Shown: piece after piece, positions 1 to 11,300 of the stretch | How the letters are laid out: each line of letters begins with the position of its first letter | How positions within the stretch are numbered: the stretch's first letter is position 1 | Assembly: GCA_001969505.1 (NCBI GenBank) | Contig: LSSK01001263.1 | Location: 1 to 33,887, forward strand | Direction of reading: 5' to 3' | Source of the DNA: Zancudomyces culisetae | Taxonomy: Eukaryota > Kickxellomycota > Harpellomycetes > Harpellales > Legeriomycetaceae | Length of the DNA: 33,887 nt | Position numbers and translations under genes: made by a program | Notes under the pieces: generated by a model | The model's input: the letters and a program-made list of their open reading frames with translations, nothing else | Told to the model about the DNA's origin: nothing | Database searches by the model: none

Positions 1-880
1 TTCATTTAATTTCCTTTTGAGGGAAGGAGATTGGTTAGGAAATAACTGGCAAAATGGATGGACGAAATCCATATAAGAGTTTTCCAGAAAATGGCGTAAA
101 ATATTATTTTTTTATATAAAAATGGCGAAATAAAACACTATTATGATTGGTTAATTAATTAATATAGGAGCTGTACTAACTAAATTAAAAGGCTTAAGGC
201 TTAATAATTAATTTGACTAGATCTATATACTAAATAAAATAACAATTTAATCTATTGTTTAACTGCTTATAAATACAATTGCCGCAACCTTAATTTATAC
301 TTACATAGTAGCACCTCTAAACTCGTTTTTGATGTGCAGCAATCAACAAAGATTTACTCATCCAGGTACAATAAACCAAAAATGGAAAGTAAAAAAACTG
401 TGAATGCGTACATTTCCAGTTTTTTGGTGTATTTCGACTCACTTGAGTGATAACAACACTATGATTACTAATTCAAAATCTTGATTTATAGAAATAAAAC
501 AATAATATGTGATGCAGATAGCTGCGGTGAGCTATTGCAAAAAAAAAGAAAAAGAAAAAGGGTATAAAATACCAAGGTTGTCCAACTGCTAATAGCTAAG
601 CCAACGAAGCAAGCATTTACACTTGAACAGTTTTCTTTTGTTCCGTGTGTCTTAATAAAATTAAAAAAGGAAAGAATCAAAACAAAGAGTAAAACCAACA
701 CTTTAGTGAACTCGCACTTTTCTATCTAAAGGTTGAGTGAGAGGTATAACTTGGAAAATTAAATAAGTTTTAGAGCATACGAGCTTTAAAATATCTAGCA
801 GCAAAAGTAGAAAAAAGTAGAGTAATACTTGCTCAAAGAAAATCAGAATTTGTATCACTTGTCAAAAACGTGTACATAAC
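1..880. other. AT-rich stretch without a recognisable gene
   Basis: I see no supported gene here. The sequence is AT-rich with short A and T runs, including an A/G-only tract near 540-560. The only open frames are short and lack recognisable protein features. It may serve as 5' flank for the short open frame at 881. Confidence 0.5.
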
Positions 881-1123
881 ATGGATAGGAAAATAAACTT
901 GCATCAAAAAGACACTTTCACAAAATTCTTTTCGAGTGACTTTGTAATCAAAAAAATTAGAAAAGCACTAGACATACCTCCAAAATATACGCGGGGGAGT
1001 TGGAAGTACCATGAAGAATTTCCGTCGCCACCACCACCGTACTGGATATCTGAGAACACTCCTGCGTATTATATAGCAATAGAAATGGGTGTTGATGCAT
1101 CACCATTTTACGCCAATCCCTAG
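881..1123 (+). CDS. Possible small hypothetical protein, 80 aa
   Basis: An ATG in a favourable context (AAC before the ATG, G after it) opens an 80-codon frame ending in TAG. Composition is more protein-like than the surroundings: mixed charged residues in the first half, then a proline run (PSPPPPYW) and aromatic residues near the end. I recognise no domain. It might be a stand-alone small gene or a first exon. An open frame without an ATG (1193-1492) follows a plausible acceptor (CACTACAG, ending at 1188), but I could not find a matching donor in phase. Function unknown; it could be chance. Confidence 0.3.
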   Translation: MDRKINLHQKDTFTKFFSSDFVIKKIRKALDIPPKYTRGSWKYHEEFPSPPPPYWISENTPAYYIAIEMGVDASPFYANP

Positions 1124-2889
1124 ACGCGAACCCTAACTTCTGGTAGTAGTAAAAGGCGTATTTGTAGGATATCACATAACCACTACAGCGGGTTGACGCC
1201 TACCCACTGTTCACTCTTTAAGCCTAAAAACAGGGGTTTTAAACACAAGTTCGATAAGGGAAACTATATATTAGCATGGAATTGGGTGCTCAAACATCTA
1301 TATAGCTTACATTTGATAATACCTTATTATTATTTTATACTAGCCAATTGTTTTGTATTATTTACACAGTATTTATTTGTGGTAGAAAGAAGTGTAGGCA
1401 AAGTGCATACATATCTACTAATAAATATCGGAAATTTAGTCGGGCTGAGTAGTCTGGTTGATAGTTTAAAACGATTTGCGTTACAATATTAGTGGGTAAT
1501 ATCGACGGATACTGCGTATTGTTATTATTTTAGATATCAAGCAGTAGTATGTATGCGCATATATGTGTATGTGTGTTCACAGCCACAACTTCCTTCTTGT
1601 TCCAGGTAAAATTTGGTCGAGTATTAAAGATGTAACACGATTTGATACCTTGCTGAAAAACACATTTCGTGCTTTGAAATAAGTAATATCGCAACTTGGG
1701 CCGTTTTCAACTGAAAATAAGCTGTACTGTAAAAATCCGAAGCTCACAGATAAAACACCATTCGAGCAATTTTATTCTTGTTGCCTTATACCTCTGATTT
1801 AAATAAACATGAACATGTCGCATTTTCAACAGAATGAAAGCCAAATTAGCATATATTATATGCCCAGGATCCTATTCTTCTTTGTAATTTTGGAATAAAC
1901 GTGGCAAAAAGGAGCTTTTATTTTTATTTTGGTTAATGTGTTACTGGAGAAGTATATGATTCTAAAGATATCCCTGTTGGTGGACTGACTGGAGTCTATG
2001 ACTGGGATTGGCAGTAAAATACTACCGAAAGATAAATGATTTTTTTATTAGTACTTGTACTGGTTCATAGAACACTACACAATGTGATAAATGTTGCAAG
2101 CAGCTTTACTATGCTCAATGAGTAAAAAAGTGCAAAATACAAAAATTCCATGCTCATGGGAGATATTTTTTAAACCAGAGTTGGCAGGTGGTGTAGAGAG
2201 ACGAAAAAATGCTATGAAAGGGGTAGATATATTCCACTATAACCAGATACTTTGATTACATTCAACTTGCTCTTTTAGATATACACATGAAGAGGTTTGA
2301 TTCAGATAAAAGACTCCTTGTTTCGTTCTATTTCACTATGAGCTTACTCGAAAAACGTTATATAGCTGAAATAGGATGCATAATTGTATTTTATTATACC
2401 GTTAAGTGAGTATGGTATGAATAGGCATAAATAACTTGCTCACATTACGCTTGACACCGTGGTAGCTGCGTATATCGCATCTGCTATACCGACCTTATTT
2501 ATTTCAAGCACTCCACCTTATGAAGCATTACAGTGTGCCTACCAAGAGTAAAATGCTGATAGTACCACTGTATGGTTTAGACCTCATTCACAATTACAGT
2601 TATTTGGATAGAGCTAATAAATAATACCTTATACGATTTATTTTTTTTGGGGGAGTAGCGTAAAAATAAAATTGTTAATTAGCCAACTATGGAGAAACGT
2701 AGCAATTAACCTACTCGTTCATTTCAACTATCCACTAGATACATAATGTACTATTATTAAGAAAAAGACGTTGTAAATATTTTGTTTTCAGCAGATAGAG
2801 CACAATATACCTGTTTTTGGTATCATTGAAATACCTGATATTAATATGTTTGTTGTTTGATTCTCTCAGCTACAGTACTTTGTCATAGT

Positions 2890-2940
2890 AATCAAAATAC
2901 ATAACAGCAATCAAAATACATAACAGCAATCAAAATAAAT
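2890..2940. repeat. 19-bp tandem repeat, about 2.6 copies
   Basis: The unit AATCAAAATACATAACAGC occurs at 2890-2908 and again at 2909-2927 with no mismatch, followed by a partial third copy (AATCAAAATA...) to about 2940. There are no spacers, so it is a simple minisatellite and not a CRISPR-like array. Confidence 0.9.
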
Positions 2941-4025
2941 TGCACATAGATTGTGACAGTGTGGTTTTCATGGGGCTAGAATGAATATAAACGCTAAAAG
3001 TCTAAGAATCGGTTTTCTTTCCCAAAAATATTTGCGAGTAAATCACTGTATAAATTAAAATGAAACTGCGAAAAAAAATTTATTAAGAAATGTGGGTAGT
3101 AATTTTTGTAAAAATGACTCCCACACTTAATTACCTCTATTTCTCATATTAATGTGGCAGGTAAAACTGTGTTAAGAATTTGGTAAATTAAATTCACTAA
3201 CTAATAGTTGATAAAAAGACGCAAATAGCATTTGTGATTAATTAACCTCATTGGTAAAATGATAAAATTATTTGCGTAACCCAATAGGTTGCAGGTACTC
3301 GTAGCAATTAAACTTGATGTCCATTGTCAGCATTGTTAAACTTTAAAGATGATGTTAACTGTGGTTAACGAAGGGAAATGTGTGCAGCACTCAAGCTGTA
3401 AATACACCCTATAGAATCTCTAAGATTACAAGTACAAAATATTGCTTCCCAAAAACTGCGTCTTCCCACTCGTATTTTTTATTAAGAGAAAAGTAACAGG
3501 AACCCGAAGAGCTTCATTAGAGTACAACACTAGAGCTTTTTTGACACTTGTAGTAAAAACCCGAGAGAAAACAATGGTAAATATGGTAACAAGTGCCACT
3601 ATTCCTATCGGCTGTAAACTCAGTTAAGACGATAGTTTAATGAATTGGCACTTTTCAGCGCCAGAGGTAAGGATACCAGGCAATTAAATATCTTTTACCA
3701 CACCCGGTGCAGCTGTTGGAGAATATCCAGATTTGTGACTGATCTTTTCCCTACATTTACAAAAATAAGGTATAAAATACTCGGTATTAGTCAATATATG
3801 CGAAATAATAAAAAAATGAGGTGTCATGTAACCAGTCCGGGTGGTATGAATAAAATGCGTGTGTAAGAGAAATGGTGATACCCTGCTGCTATTTTATATC
3901 ATTTCGGTGTCCGTCAAACTAAAACCGAGTTTTTGCATTTGGTGTTACGTCTCTTGGCCCATTTTTTGAGAACCCCATTCAATGCAGTTTGAATTGTTCA
4001 TACTTGACAAAGGAGTGGAGTAGGT

Positions 4026-4036
4026 GGGGGGGGGGG
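4026..4036 (+). repeat. G11 homopolymer tract
   Basis: Eleven consecutive G in AT-rich sequence, flanked by GTAGGT and CTAAATG. It matches in length two other G tracts in the window (4874-4884 and 16268-16278), whose flanks differ. Confidence 0.9.
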
Positions 4037-4873
4037 CTAAATGCTCTCGAAAAATTGTTTGTGTTAGGAGAAAAAAAGTACTCGTTCTGTGCGGCTCACA
4101 CTCTTCCTTTTTGCTGTTATAAATTGTTTCAGTATATACAGGGATAGATTCCTTAAAAAAATGAGCAAACTGTTTCATGATTTATAAAAATGAAAAAAAA
4201 ATGCAACCAGTCCGAGGTTGGTATTTTAATGTGCACACAAAAGGGTAGGTATTTCTTTTGCAACCCTCAAAAATGCTCAAATTCAGGTACTTGTGAAAAC
4301 CAGCGTTTAGCAGCTTTGCTTCATAGCCCGTGAAAAGCACTAATGAATGGCACTTGCTATATCTTTTTTCAATCGGATAGAAAGCGGAAAATGGAACCAA
4401 TAAACAAAACCATCGAGTAAGCATTTTCTGAATCAAATCGATTGACAATTATAAACTAGGTGGTACAAATCTTACTACCAACTAATAAGAGTCGCACAAC
4501 TGATCTAGAAGCATTTATAATTTGCTGCATATCCGTAAAAAGAAAAATATACGCATTTCCCTTTAAGTATAATATTTTATGCAGATCTGCGAAAGCTGTG
4601 CGACATTCGCTGTTTGAATTTCCGATTTTTGTGGTTGAAAAAAGAGCCGCAAACCTGCTAGAAAGTTGGGTTAAAGTGTGCTTTCATTGGAGAAGATTGA
4701 GTTTAAGCCCGCTCTATTGACGTTTAAAAGTAAGCACCATCTCCCCCCGTTTTTTCTTAATTACATTGATCTGACATGTGAATGACAACATGTTTTTATT
4801 TTGCTTTGAGGAAAGAGGTGCGAGGATTGTTAATGTGATTTAAAACGAAAAAGTTCATCAGAAGCGAGAAAAA

Positions 4874-4884
4874 GGGGGGGGGGG
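4874..4884 (+). repeat. G11 homopolymer tract
   Basis: Eleven consecutive G preceded by GAGAAAAA and followed by AAGTAG, making an all-purine run. Non-coding context. Confidence 0.9.
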
Positions 4885-7541
4885 AAGTAGCGTTAAAACA
4901 ATGTAGTAACTTGGCAGGTAAAAACAAATCCAAAGTTGGGTGTTCTTTTTATTAAAAAATAAAGATAAAAAGAACGCTAGTTTTCTTTGGGTTTACTAGT
5001 GTTAGTTCTATATTAAAATACAAATGGATAGATATCTTTCAAAGCTAAATATACAGAATAAAAGTCGGACCACTTTGACAAGGAGAAAAATAAAGTTCTT
5101 TTAATTTAGTATTGAATTATCTTGGGAAAGATGGGGGAGGAATATCCTTTGGGATAGATTGCTTAGTAAAATTGTTGAGATAAAATAATGATAATAGCAC
5201 ATTTGAATAATACTTTGTCATTAATAATTATACATGTGTTTTTTATCAAGACCTAAAAATAAACCTAACTTCTAGTCTTACGGAAAGTGAAAAAAATTAG
5301 AGGTTTTAAATTAGAATAGTGATGTGGTTTTCTCGCAAAGAATAAAAAAGGCTGACAAAGTTTGTAATTGTGCTGGTATGGGAATTTGACTGTGTTGGAA
5401 TAAACCATATTATTGATTCTGCATGTTATTACTTGCATAATTCAAAGGTGATGATGTGTGTGCCTTTAAAAGATTGTATGTCCTACTGCTATTATTTTTA
5501 GCTTTAGAAAAATGACAAATGAGGCGTAGTATATACGATTCAAATACTAGAAAAAACCTATTACATTACTGAAAATGTTGGGCACATTTTGCTAATGGTT
5601 TGTAATGATGTTAATAAATCCGTGTAAGAGTCACTACAACTGTAGTTTAGGATAGATCAGATAGTAGAGGAATAGATAATGTAGATGAGTTGAAGGTGTG
5701 TAGTAGCGGTTTTAATGATGCTACTTGGCTTCAGATAGGCTGAAAAGGGTACAAAGTAAGCGATATCTAATACTAACGAATCAGAAATGCGTTTTTAACG
5801 CAGAAACCACAGAGCTAAATCTAAATCGACGGTATCTTTATGGGCAAATGGTTCGGCAATGTGGAAAAAAAATTTACCTTAATAATTTATCCAAAAGGGG
5901 TAAAATTAAAAACCTGAAATGAACCTGTAAAAGGTTTACGAATTTAGCTGCAATAAAGAGTTGAGTAGCAAGTTAAAAACCGCATATATTTGGCCGTCTT
6001 TCTTTGTGATTTGTAGCGGTTTTTATCGCTAGCAAATTAATTGAGCAAACAAATGAAAACGCAGTGTACTAGCTACAAGAAACTTCTAGATAAACCTGAG
6101 AATTATTGAGATTTCCATGCTTTATTCACATAAAAAAAAATCCGTTACACATAATGTTAATATAACTAAAAAAATGTTCTTATTATTGTTGAACGATTAC
6201 AGCATTATGAGAACAAAGAAAAGGAGGAAGAAAGAAGGAAAAATGTTATAGGATATGTCTTTCTAGGTTTAAGAAGAGTTGATAAAGGATACGCTTGCTG
6301 AGCTAGTCCAAAGGTATACATGTTGATAAGTCCCTTTCCCATTTCCCTTAAAAGGATGTAATATTGCAAATGAGGTAACACCAAAAAATCGCGGAGGTGT
6401 AATTATGCCCAAGAAAACCATTATTTTTTTTTTTCCGGTGATGTAGTGCTTCTGTCAGGTTCATTCTCAGATTCACCAATAGTCTTCGAATAAAAAATAC
6501 TTTAGTTTACGCTTAACCCCAAAAGACTGCGTGTTTACCAAGAAAAGTGCAAGCAATGGAATATACTGAATGCCTCAGCACTTGGGGGATTGTTTAGCTA
6601 GAATTTTTTTTTGCTTGCTTGTATATCATATGTTATAGAGCCTCATTTTAAAAGTGCATAGTCTTTGCTTGCTTTAGGTTTGTAAACTCAATAGGTTTAC
6701 AATATTTCCCGTTAATGAAAATATTCAAACAAATCACGAGTAGAGGATGATAAAATGTAACGTGTGATATTGCGAATGCCTGAGCACATTGGAAATGAGA
6801 CGACATTCGAGTCTTGTAAAAAGAGTGTGTTTTAATATAAAGAAGCTGAATAAAGAAGCAGACTGAGACCAGTATAAGTGCATTTAATTGAAGTGAATAT
6901 ATGACTGATTTATTAGGTAAAATATCTAAACTCAGTATGGAATTGTAAAGGGATTCTGAAATTTTGTATCCACAAAAAAACTGAATAATGCAAAATTGCA
7001 ATTTAATTTAAAGGCTCAAAAACTGAGAAAATATCTACATTTTACTACATCGATTTGTAAACAAAAAAAAAGCAATCAATTAACCAATACCAGGTTTATC
7101 AATACGGAAATTTACCAAAACCTAATAGACAGGAAATATGTAAATATGGCAACACATTAATGATGTTATACTAATTTGATTTGGTGTGCTGTGATATTAT
7201 GCTAATTAGTGGTCATAAACCAAATTGTTTCGGAGCAAAATCTCCATAAAATAAAGGAAAGTGAAAAATATGTTGTTTCAAATATTATGTAAAGAAGGAT
7301 TATTGCAATTTTTAATACCACCTATAAATCTCGTATTAACATTACTGTAATGGAAGTTACGCAAAAAGGAAAAAAACCACTAGAATTATGGTAATCAGGA
7401 ATCAAAATCTTCATAGTTGCTAATGGTGCAGTGTGCTAATAAAAAAGATGGATACTACGCTATACACTAATCAGCAGTACTAGCGCAAATATTTGCACAA
7501 AATAAGGAGTACGAATGTAAACAAAGCAAAAAAAAACAAGC

Positions 7542-7596
7542 GGAAAACAGAAAATATTAAATATAAAACAGAAATCAGAAAACAGAAAACAGAAAT
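7542..7596. repeat. Degenerate AGAAAAC simple repeat
   Basis: A low-complexity stretch of GGAAAACAGAAAAT / CAGAAATCAGAAAACAGAAAAC type units lying about 700 bp upstream of the Ras-GEF start. It is purine-rich and non-coding. Confidence 0.6.
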
Positions 7597-8306
7597 TGTA
7601 TGTATAGACAATAATATGGCTTAATTAACAGCTCTTGGTATAAATACACCATTCTAGCCAAAATAAACATTCAGTATACCAATACTTAGGAAAACTAGTG
7701 CCAATTATTTTGTATTCAATTATTATAGTATTAGCCTTACAGAGGATCTTTAGCTCTTTATTTGTGTAACATATAAAGTGGTATAGAAGAGACCACTAGC
7801 TAGTAATCTCGAGATCGCATGAACCTCCCAGGCTTTAACGAACAGCATTGATTTGAAGGTTATAGAACATCATAGCAGCTTAACTTTTTGGTGGGATACA
7901 TTGAATCAAGCATAAAAAAAATCAATACGAAATACTAATAAACGAATAATAAGAAATATTAGAGGTGTATTAGAGCTCAACAAGTATACAAACTATTCTC
8001 TGGTATTTTAAAGAGGAGAAAAAGGTATACTACTCGACAATTAATTAGATACTAACGAATACCACTTGGTGTGTATGACTACAGTTTTCTTCAAGAAAAC
8101 TACACGGCGTATCGTACTGGTTGAATAACTTCAGCTTTATTTCGTACGCAATCAGTTTTTGTATAATAAACAACTAACCTTACAACTTTTATGGGAACCA
8201 TACAGTGTGAATGAAGTTACATTTTTTCCTTTCCAAGAATAAAAAACCAAAGACTAGAACCAGAACAATAACGGCATTACATTAAACCTTTCGGTGGTAT
8301 AGATAA

Positions 8307-11300
8307 ATGACGTTGGATTCATTTGATAAGCCGAATAGTGGCATACATGATCTAAACATGCACACCAAACATAACATTAATGTTTTGAATATAACCACGT
8401 CGATAAGACTTGAATCAAAGTCAATATATTCTCTGATTGAAAGCGTGCCCCAGGAAGGCACTGAGCTGAAAAAATGGATGGAAGCACTAGAAAGTCAGAT
8501 TCATGCATGTGTGACTGGGTTTAGGAACGAGAATGGATTTCTGGAAATATTATCAGAAAATAACAGTAGAATGGAGCTTATTATCAAAGGACTGATCCTG
8601 GGTATTTCAAAATTTAAATTCCTGGGGGAATTTTTAGATTTTGTGTGGAAGTCATTTAATATCAGAAAGACCATTATTGAGGTAGCTCAAGAGATCCAGT
8701 ACTATGTTAAAAGTCTAGGAGTAGAATTTAGCGAATATAATGATTACCTGAATGTGAAGAAGCGTATAAATAACAATGGGAGGTATGAGGTCAAAAAGAC
8801 ATTCCTGGAAGTCGTAAGCCCTGTAAGTTTATCAAACATGTATATGTTGGGTGGAGAGGGTTATGTTACGGAACTTTACTATAACATTTTGGAGGCTGAG
8901 TCTTGGTACATTGGTAAGCACGTAAAAGTGTTTAAAGGTAGCATTGAAGACCTGCAGATAAAGTTGGGCATTCCGGGTTCAGAACCCAAACACTACCTAC
9001 TACTATGTCATCGATGTGTGGCAAAGGGATTAGATGTAGTCGAAGCCATTATGAAAACCCTTGAGTTGCTATCAAAGTTGGTATTTATGAATGAATATAC
9101 GAAAATTCAAATGGAGACACACAGTGATAATATAACTCAAAGCTATACACAGCGATATAACTTGTTGTTAGGCAGCGTTGGCGTTTATTTAAATCATGTG
9201 TCGAAATTTTATCACGAAAACAACAACCTTAATATTGAAACCAAAAATATGGACGAACGGGTACTATCTTATAGCCTTATTAAGCTTAAAGATGTTGAAA
9301 GAGTTGCAGGCGAAAGCTCTCTGTATGAAATTGTAAAAAAAACAAAAGACCTTAAACATGATGTTTGCAGGGATTTTCTTCACCGGGATTTTGATGATCT
9401 AATAAAGCATAGTGAAAATGCATTTAATAACGAACACCCTGTGATAATAGAACTGAAAAAATTGAAGTGGGCTTATGATGTGTTGAGAACCAAGATCAAG
9501 TTGGTCAAGGAAAATGAAATAAGCAAAAGGACAAAATCGGATGACACATTAAGCGAAAAGGCGGAAAATCTAGATATGCAAGAAGTCTTTATAGAAAACC
9601 AGGATTTATTTGTCTCTGCCGACACTAGCACATCCCGCCCAAAGCTGAAGCTGAAGAAAAGTATTGTCGATTTTTTTAGCAATAGTAAAACTAGAAAACA
9701 ATCTATTGGTGGCAAAAAGGGTGATATAAGCCATGTAAAAAGCATTTCTGAAGCAAGTACTAACACGCAAAACTCTGGCATAAAACAGTTTGATAATTGT
9801 ACACACGACCAAGTACATGATTTTAAGAGTCATGATCATGTGCAGTTTTCCATGTCGCAACCACACATCGTTTCTGGTGAGAGCGAACAACAGCTAGATA
9901 GAGAAAAAACAATTAAAGTGTTGACGTTCGGGAATGATTCGTGGGAGATGATATCAGATTCAATACATGGCAATCTCGAGGTTGGTAAAAACGGGTACAC
10001 ATCTAGTTTTGGAAGCTTTTTGCAAAATAAAGGCGGTAAAAAGTTGTCATCAGGCAGCAAAAAGATGGGAGGAAGTAGTATGCTTTTTGATAAGCTCACT
10101 GAAGCATTGGACTCGCATAACAATAAGAATGATGCGAGATCGCATGAATCCAAAGGGATATTATTTGATAGTTTGGTCAGCATGAAAAATAGAAAACGAC
10201 ACGAGAGTAGTAGCAGCAATGTAAGTGATGTTAGTACCACTAGTGCTACAAGCAGCAACAGTTGCGGGAGTAGCAATAGAAGCAGCATAAGTAACAACAG
10301 TGTCGGGATCCACATCGAAAACCATGACTCCTTTCAACAAAAAAGTAACCCTAACAATTACCATCAGATGCAACGGGATGAGAGATGTATCCAAATTGAC
10401 AGGCTTTCGTCTGACTTTGAGCTGGTTTGTGAGACGAAATACCTTTCTGAAGATCTTGAAAAGCCCCCAAAACAGCAAAGCCTGTTGGGTAGATTAATCA
10501 AAAGTAGAACTGAGCCACCTACCACCAGAAAAGAGGAAAGATCCCAAAAGGTTTTGGTGAGGAGCAGAGCGCAAAGGAAAAAATCTAACACAAACATGGA
10601 TGCCAGTGTGCATTCATACTTTTCCGAGTTTGGTAAATCACATTATGGTAGTGCAGGACTGGGCGAGCTTGTTAGTAGAAGCAATTCTAATAGCAGCGGG
10701 CTTGGAAGCAGCAATTTTAATACATTGATAAACGAATTAGATAGCAAAGTTAAAACCTGGTTTTCTTCAGCTACTGGCACAGTCAAACAAAAACCTACAA
10801 GCGCTGGACCAGAAAAGGATAACTATGATATGTTTACTACTTTGGTTTCACAGGATTGCTATGAGAATCTCCTTCCCAAAACACCACTTTATAAAAGCAG
10901 AATGTCTACAGGCGAGGGTAAGCAAGCATTTCCAAAACTCGATGATATGGATATCACCGACTCCCTGCCGTCTCCACAGAGTCAACCTACTTCTAACTAT
11001 GCTTCCACAGAGAAGAACGCGAAACATGACTCAATCTCCAACGAATCGATGGTATTTTCCACAGGATTGAATGGTTCGATTGATCCATATGAAATGCGAA
11101 GAACTATTTTAAAGGATGGTGATTACGTTGGACATGGAATGGACTCATTTTTAGGTGGTAACAAAAATTCAAACCGAAAAAATTCGTCCTATAGCATTAA
11201 TTTCAACGTAAACAAAAACAGATTTGGAATGATTGCCGAGCAGCCTTTTAAGCTCAACAGTAACAATCTTCCTGCTTTTGAAAATATGCACTCTATAGTA

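Larger units (their letters stand above)
1124..8306. other. Long gene-poor region upstream of the Ras-GEF gene
   Basis: About 7.2 kb with no gene I can defend. Open frames here are short, mostly begin at non-ATG codons, and read as AT-rich noise. Contents I can point to are a 19-bp tandem repeat at 2890-2940, two G11 tracts (4026-4036 and 4874-4884), and an AGAAAAC-type simple repeat at 7542-7596. Such length is unusual beside the compact spacing of the rest of the window. It may hold untranslated leader, non-coding RNA or decayed elements. Confidence 0.5.

Noticed and set aside
1120-1140. GGGTTCGCGTC on the minus strand, resembling a tRNA T-loop (B box)
   Set aside because: No matching T-stem, A box or cloverleaf arms could be drawn around it.
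1955-2018. Short stop-free + strand segment ending GGLTGVYDWDWQ
   Set aside because: Protein-like by eye but only about 23 codons, directly after a stop, with no ATG and no upstream exon.
2890-2940. Direct repeats that might suggest a CRISPR-like array
   Set aside because: Copies are directly adjacent without spacers, and the genome is eukaryotic.
6648-7001. 117-codon minus-strand open frame
   Set aside because: It is rich in Phe, Leu and Ile with no motif, as expected of AT-rich non-coding sequence.
9473-10597. Several antisense frames inside the Ras-GEF gene
   Set aside because: They lie opposite the Ser/Asn/Lys-rich linker and reflect its codon composition (Leu-rich shadows).
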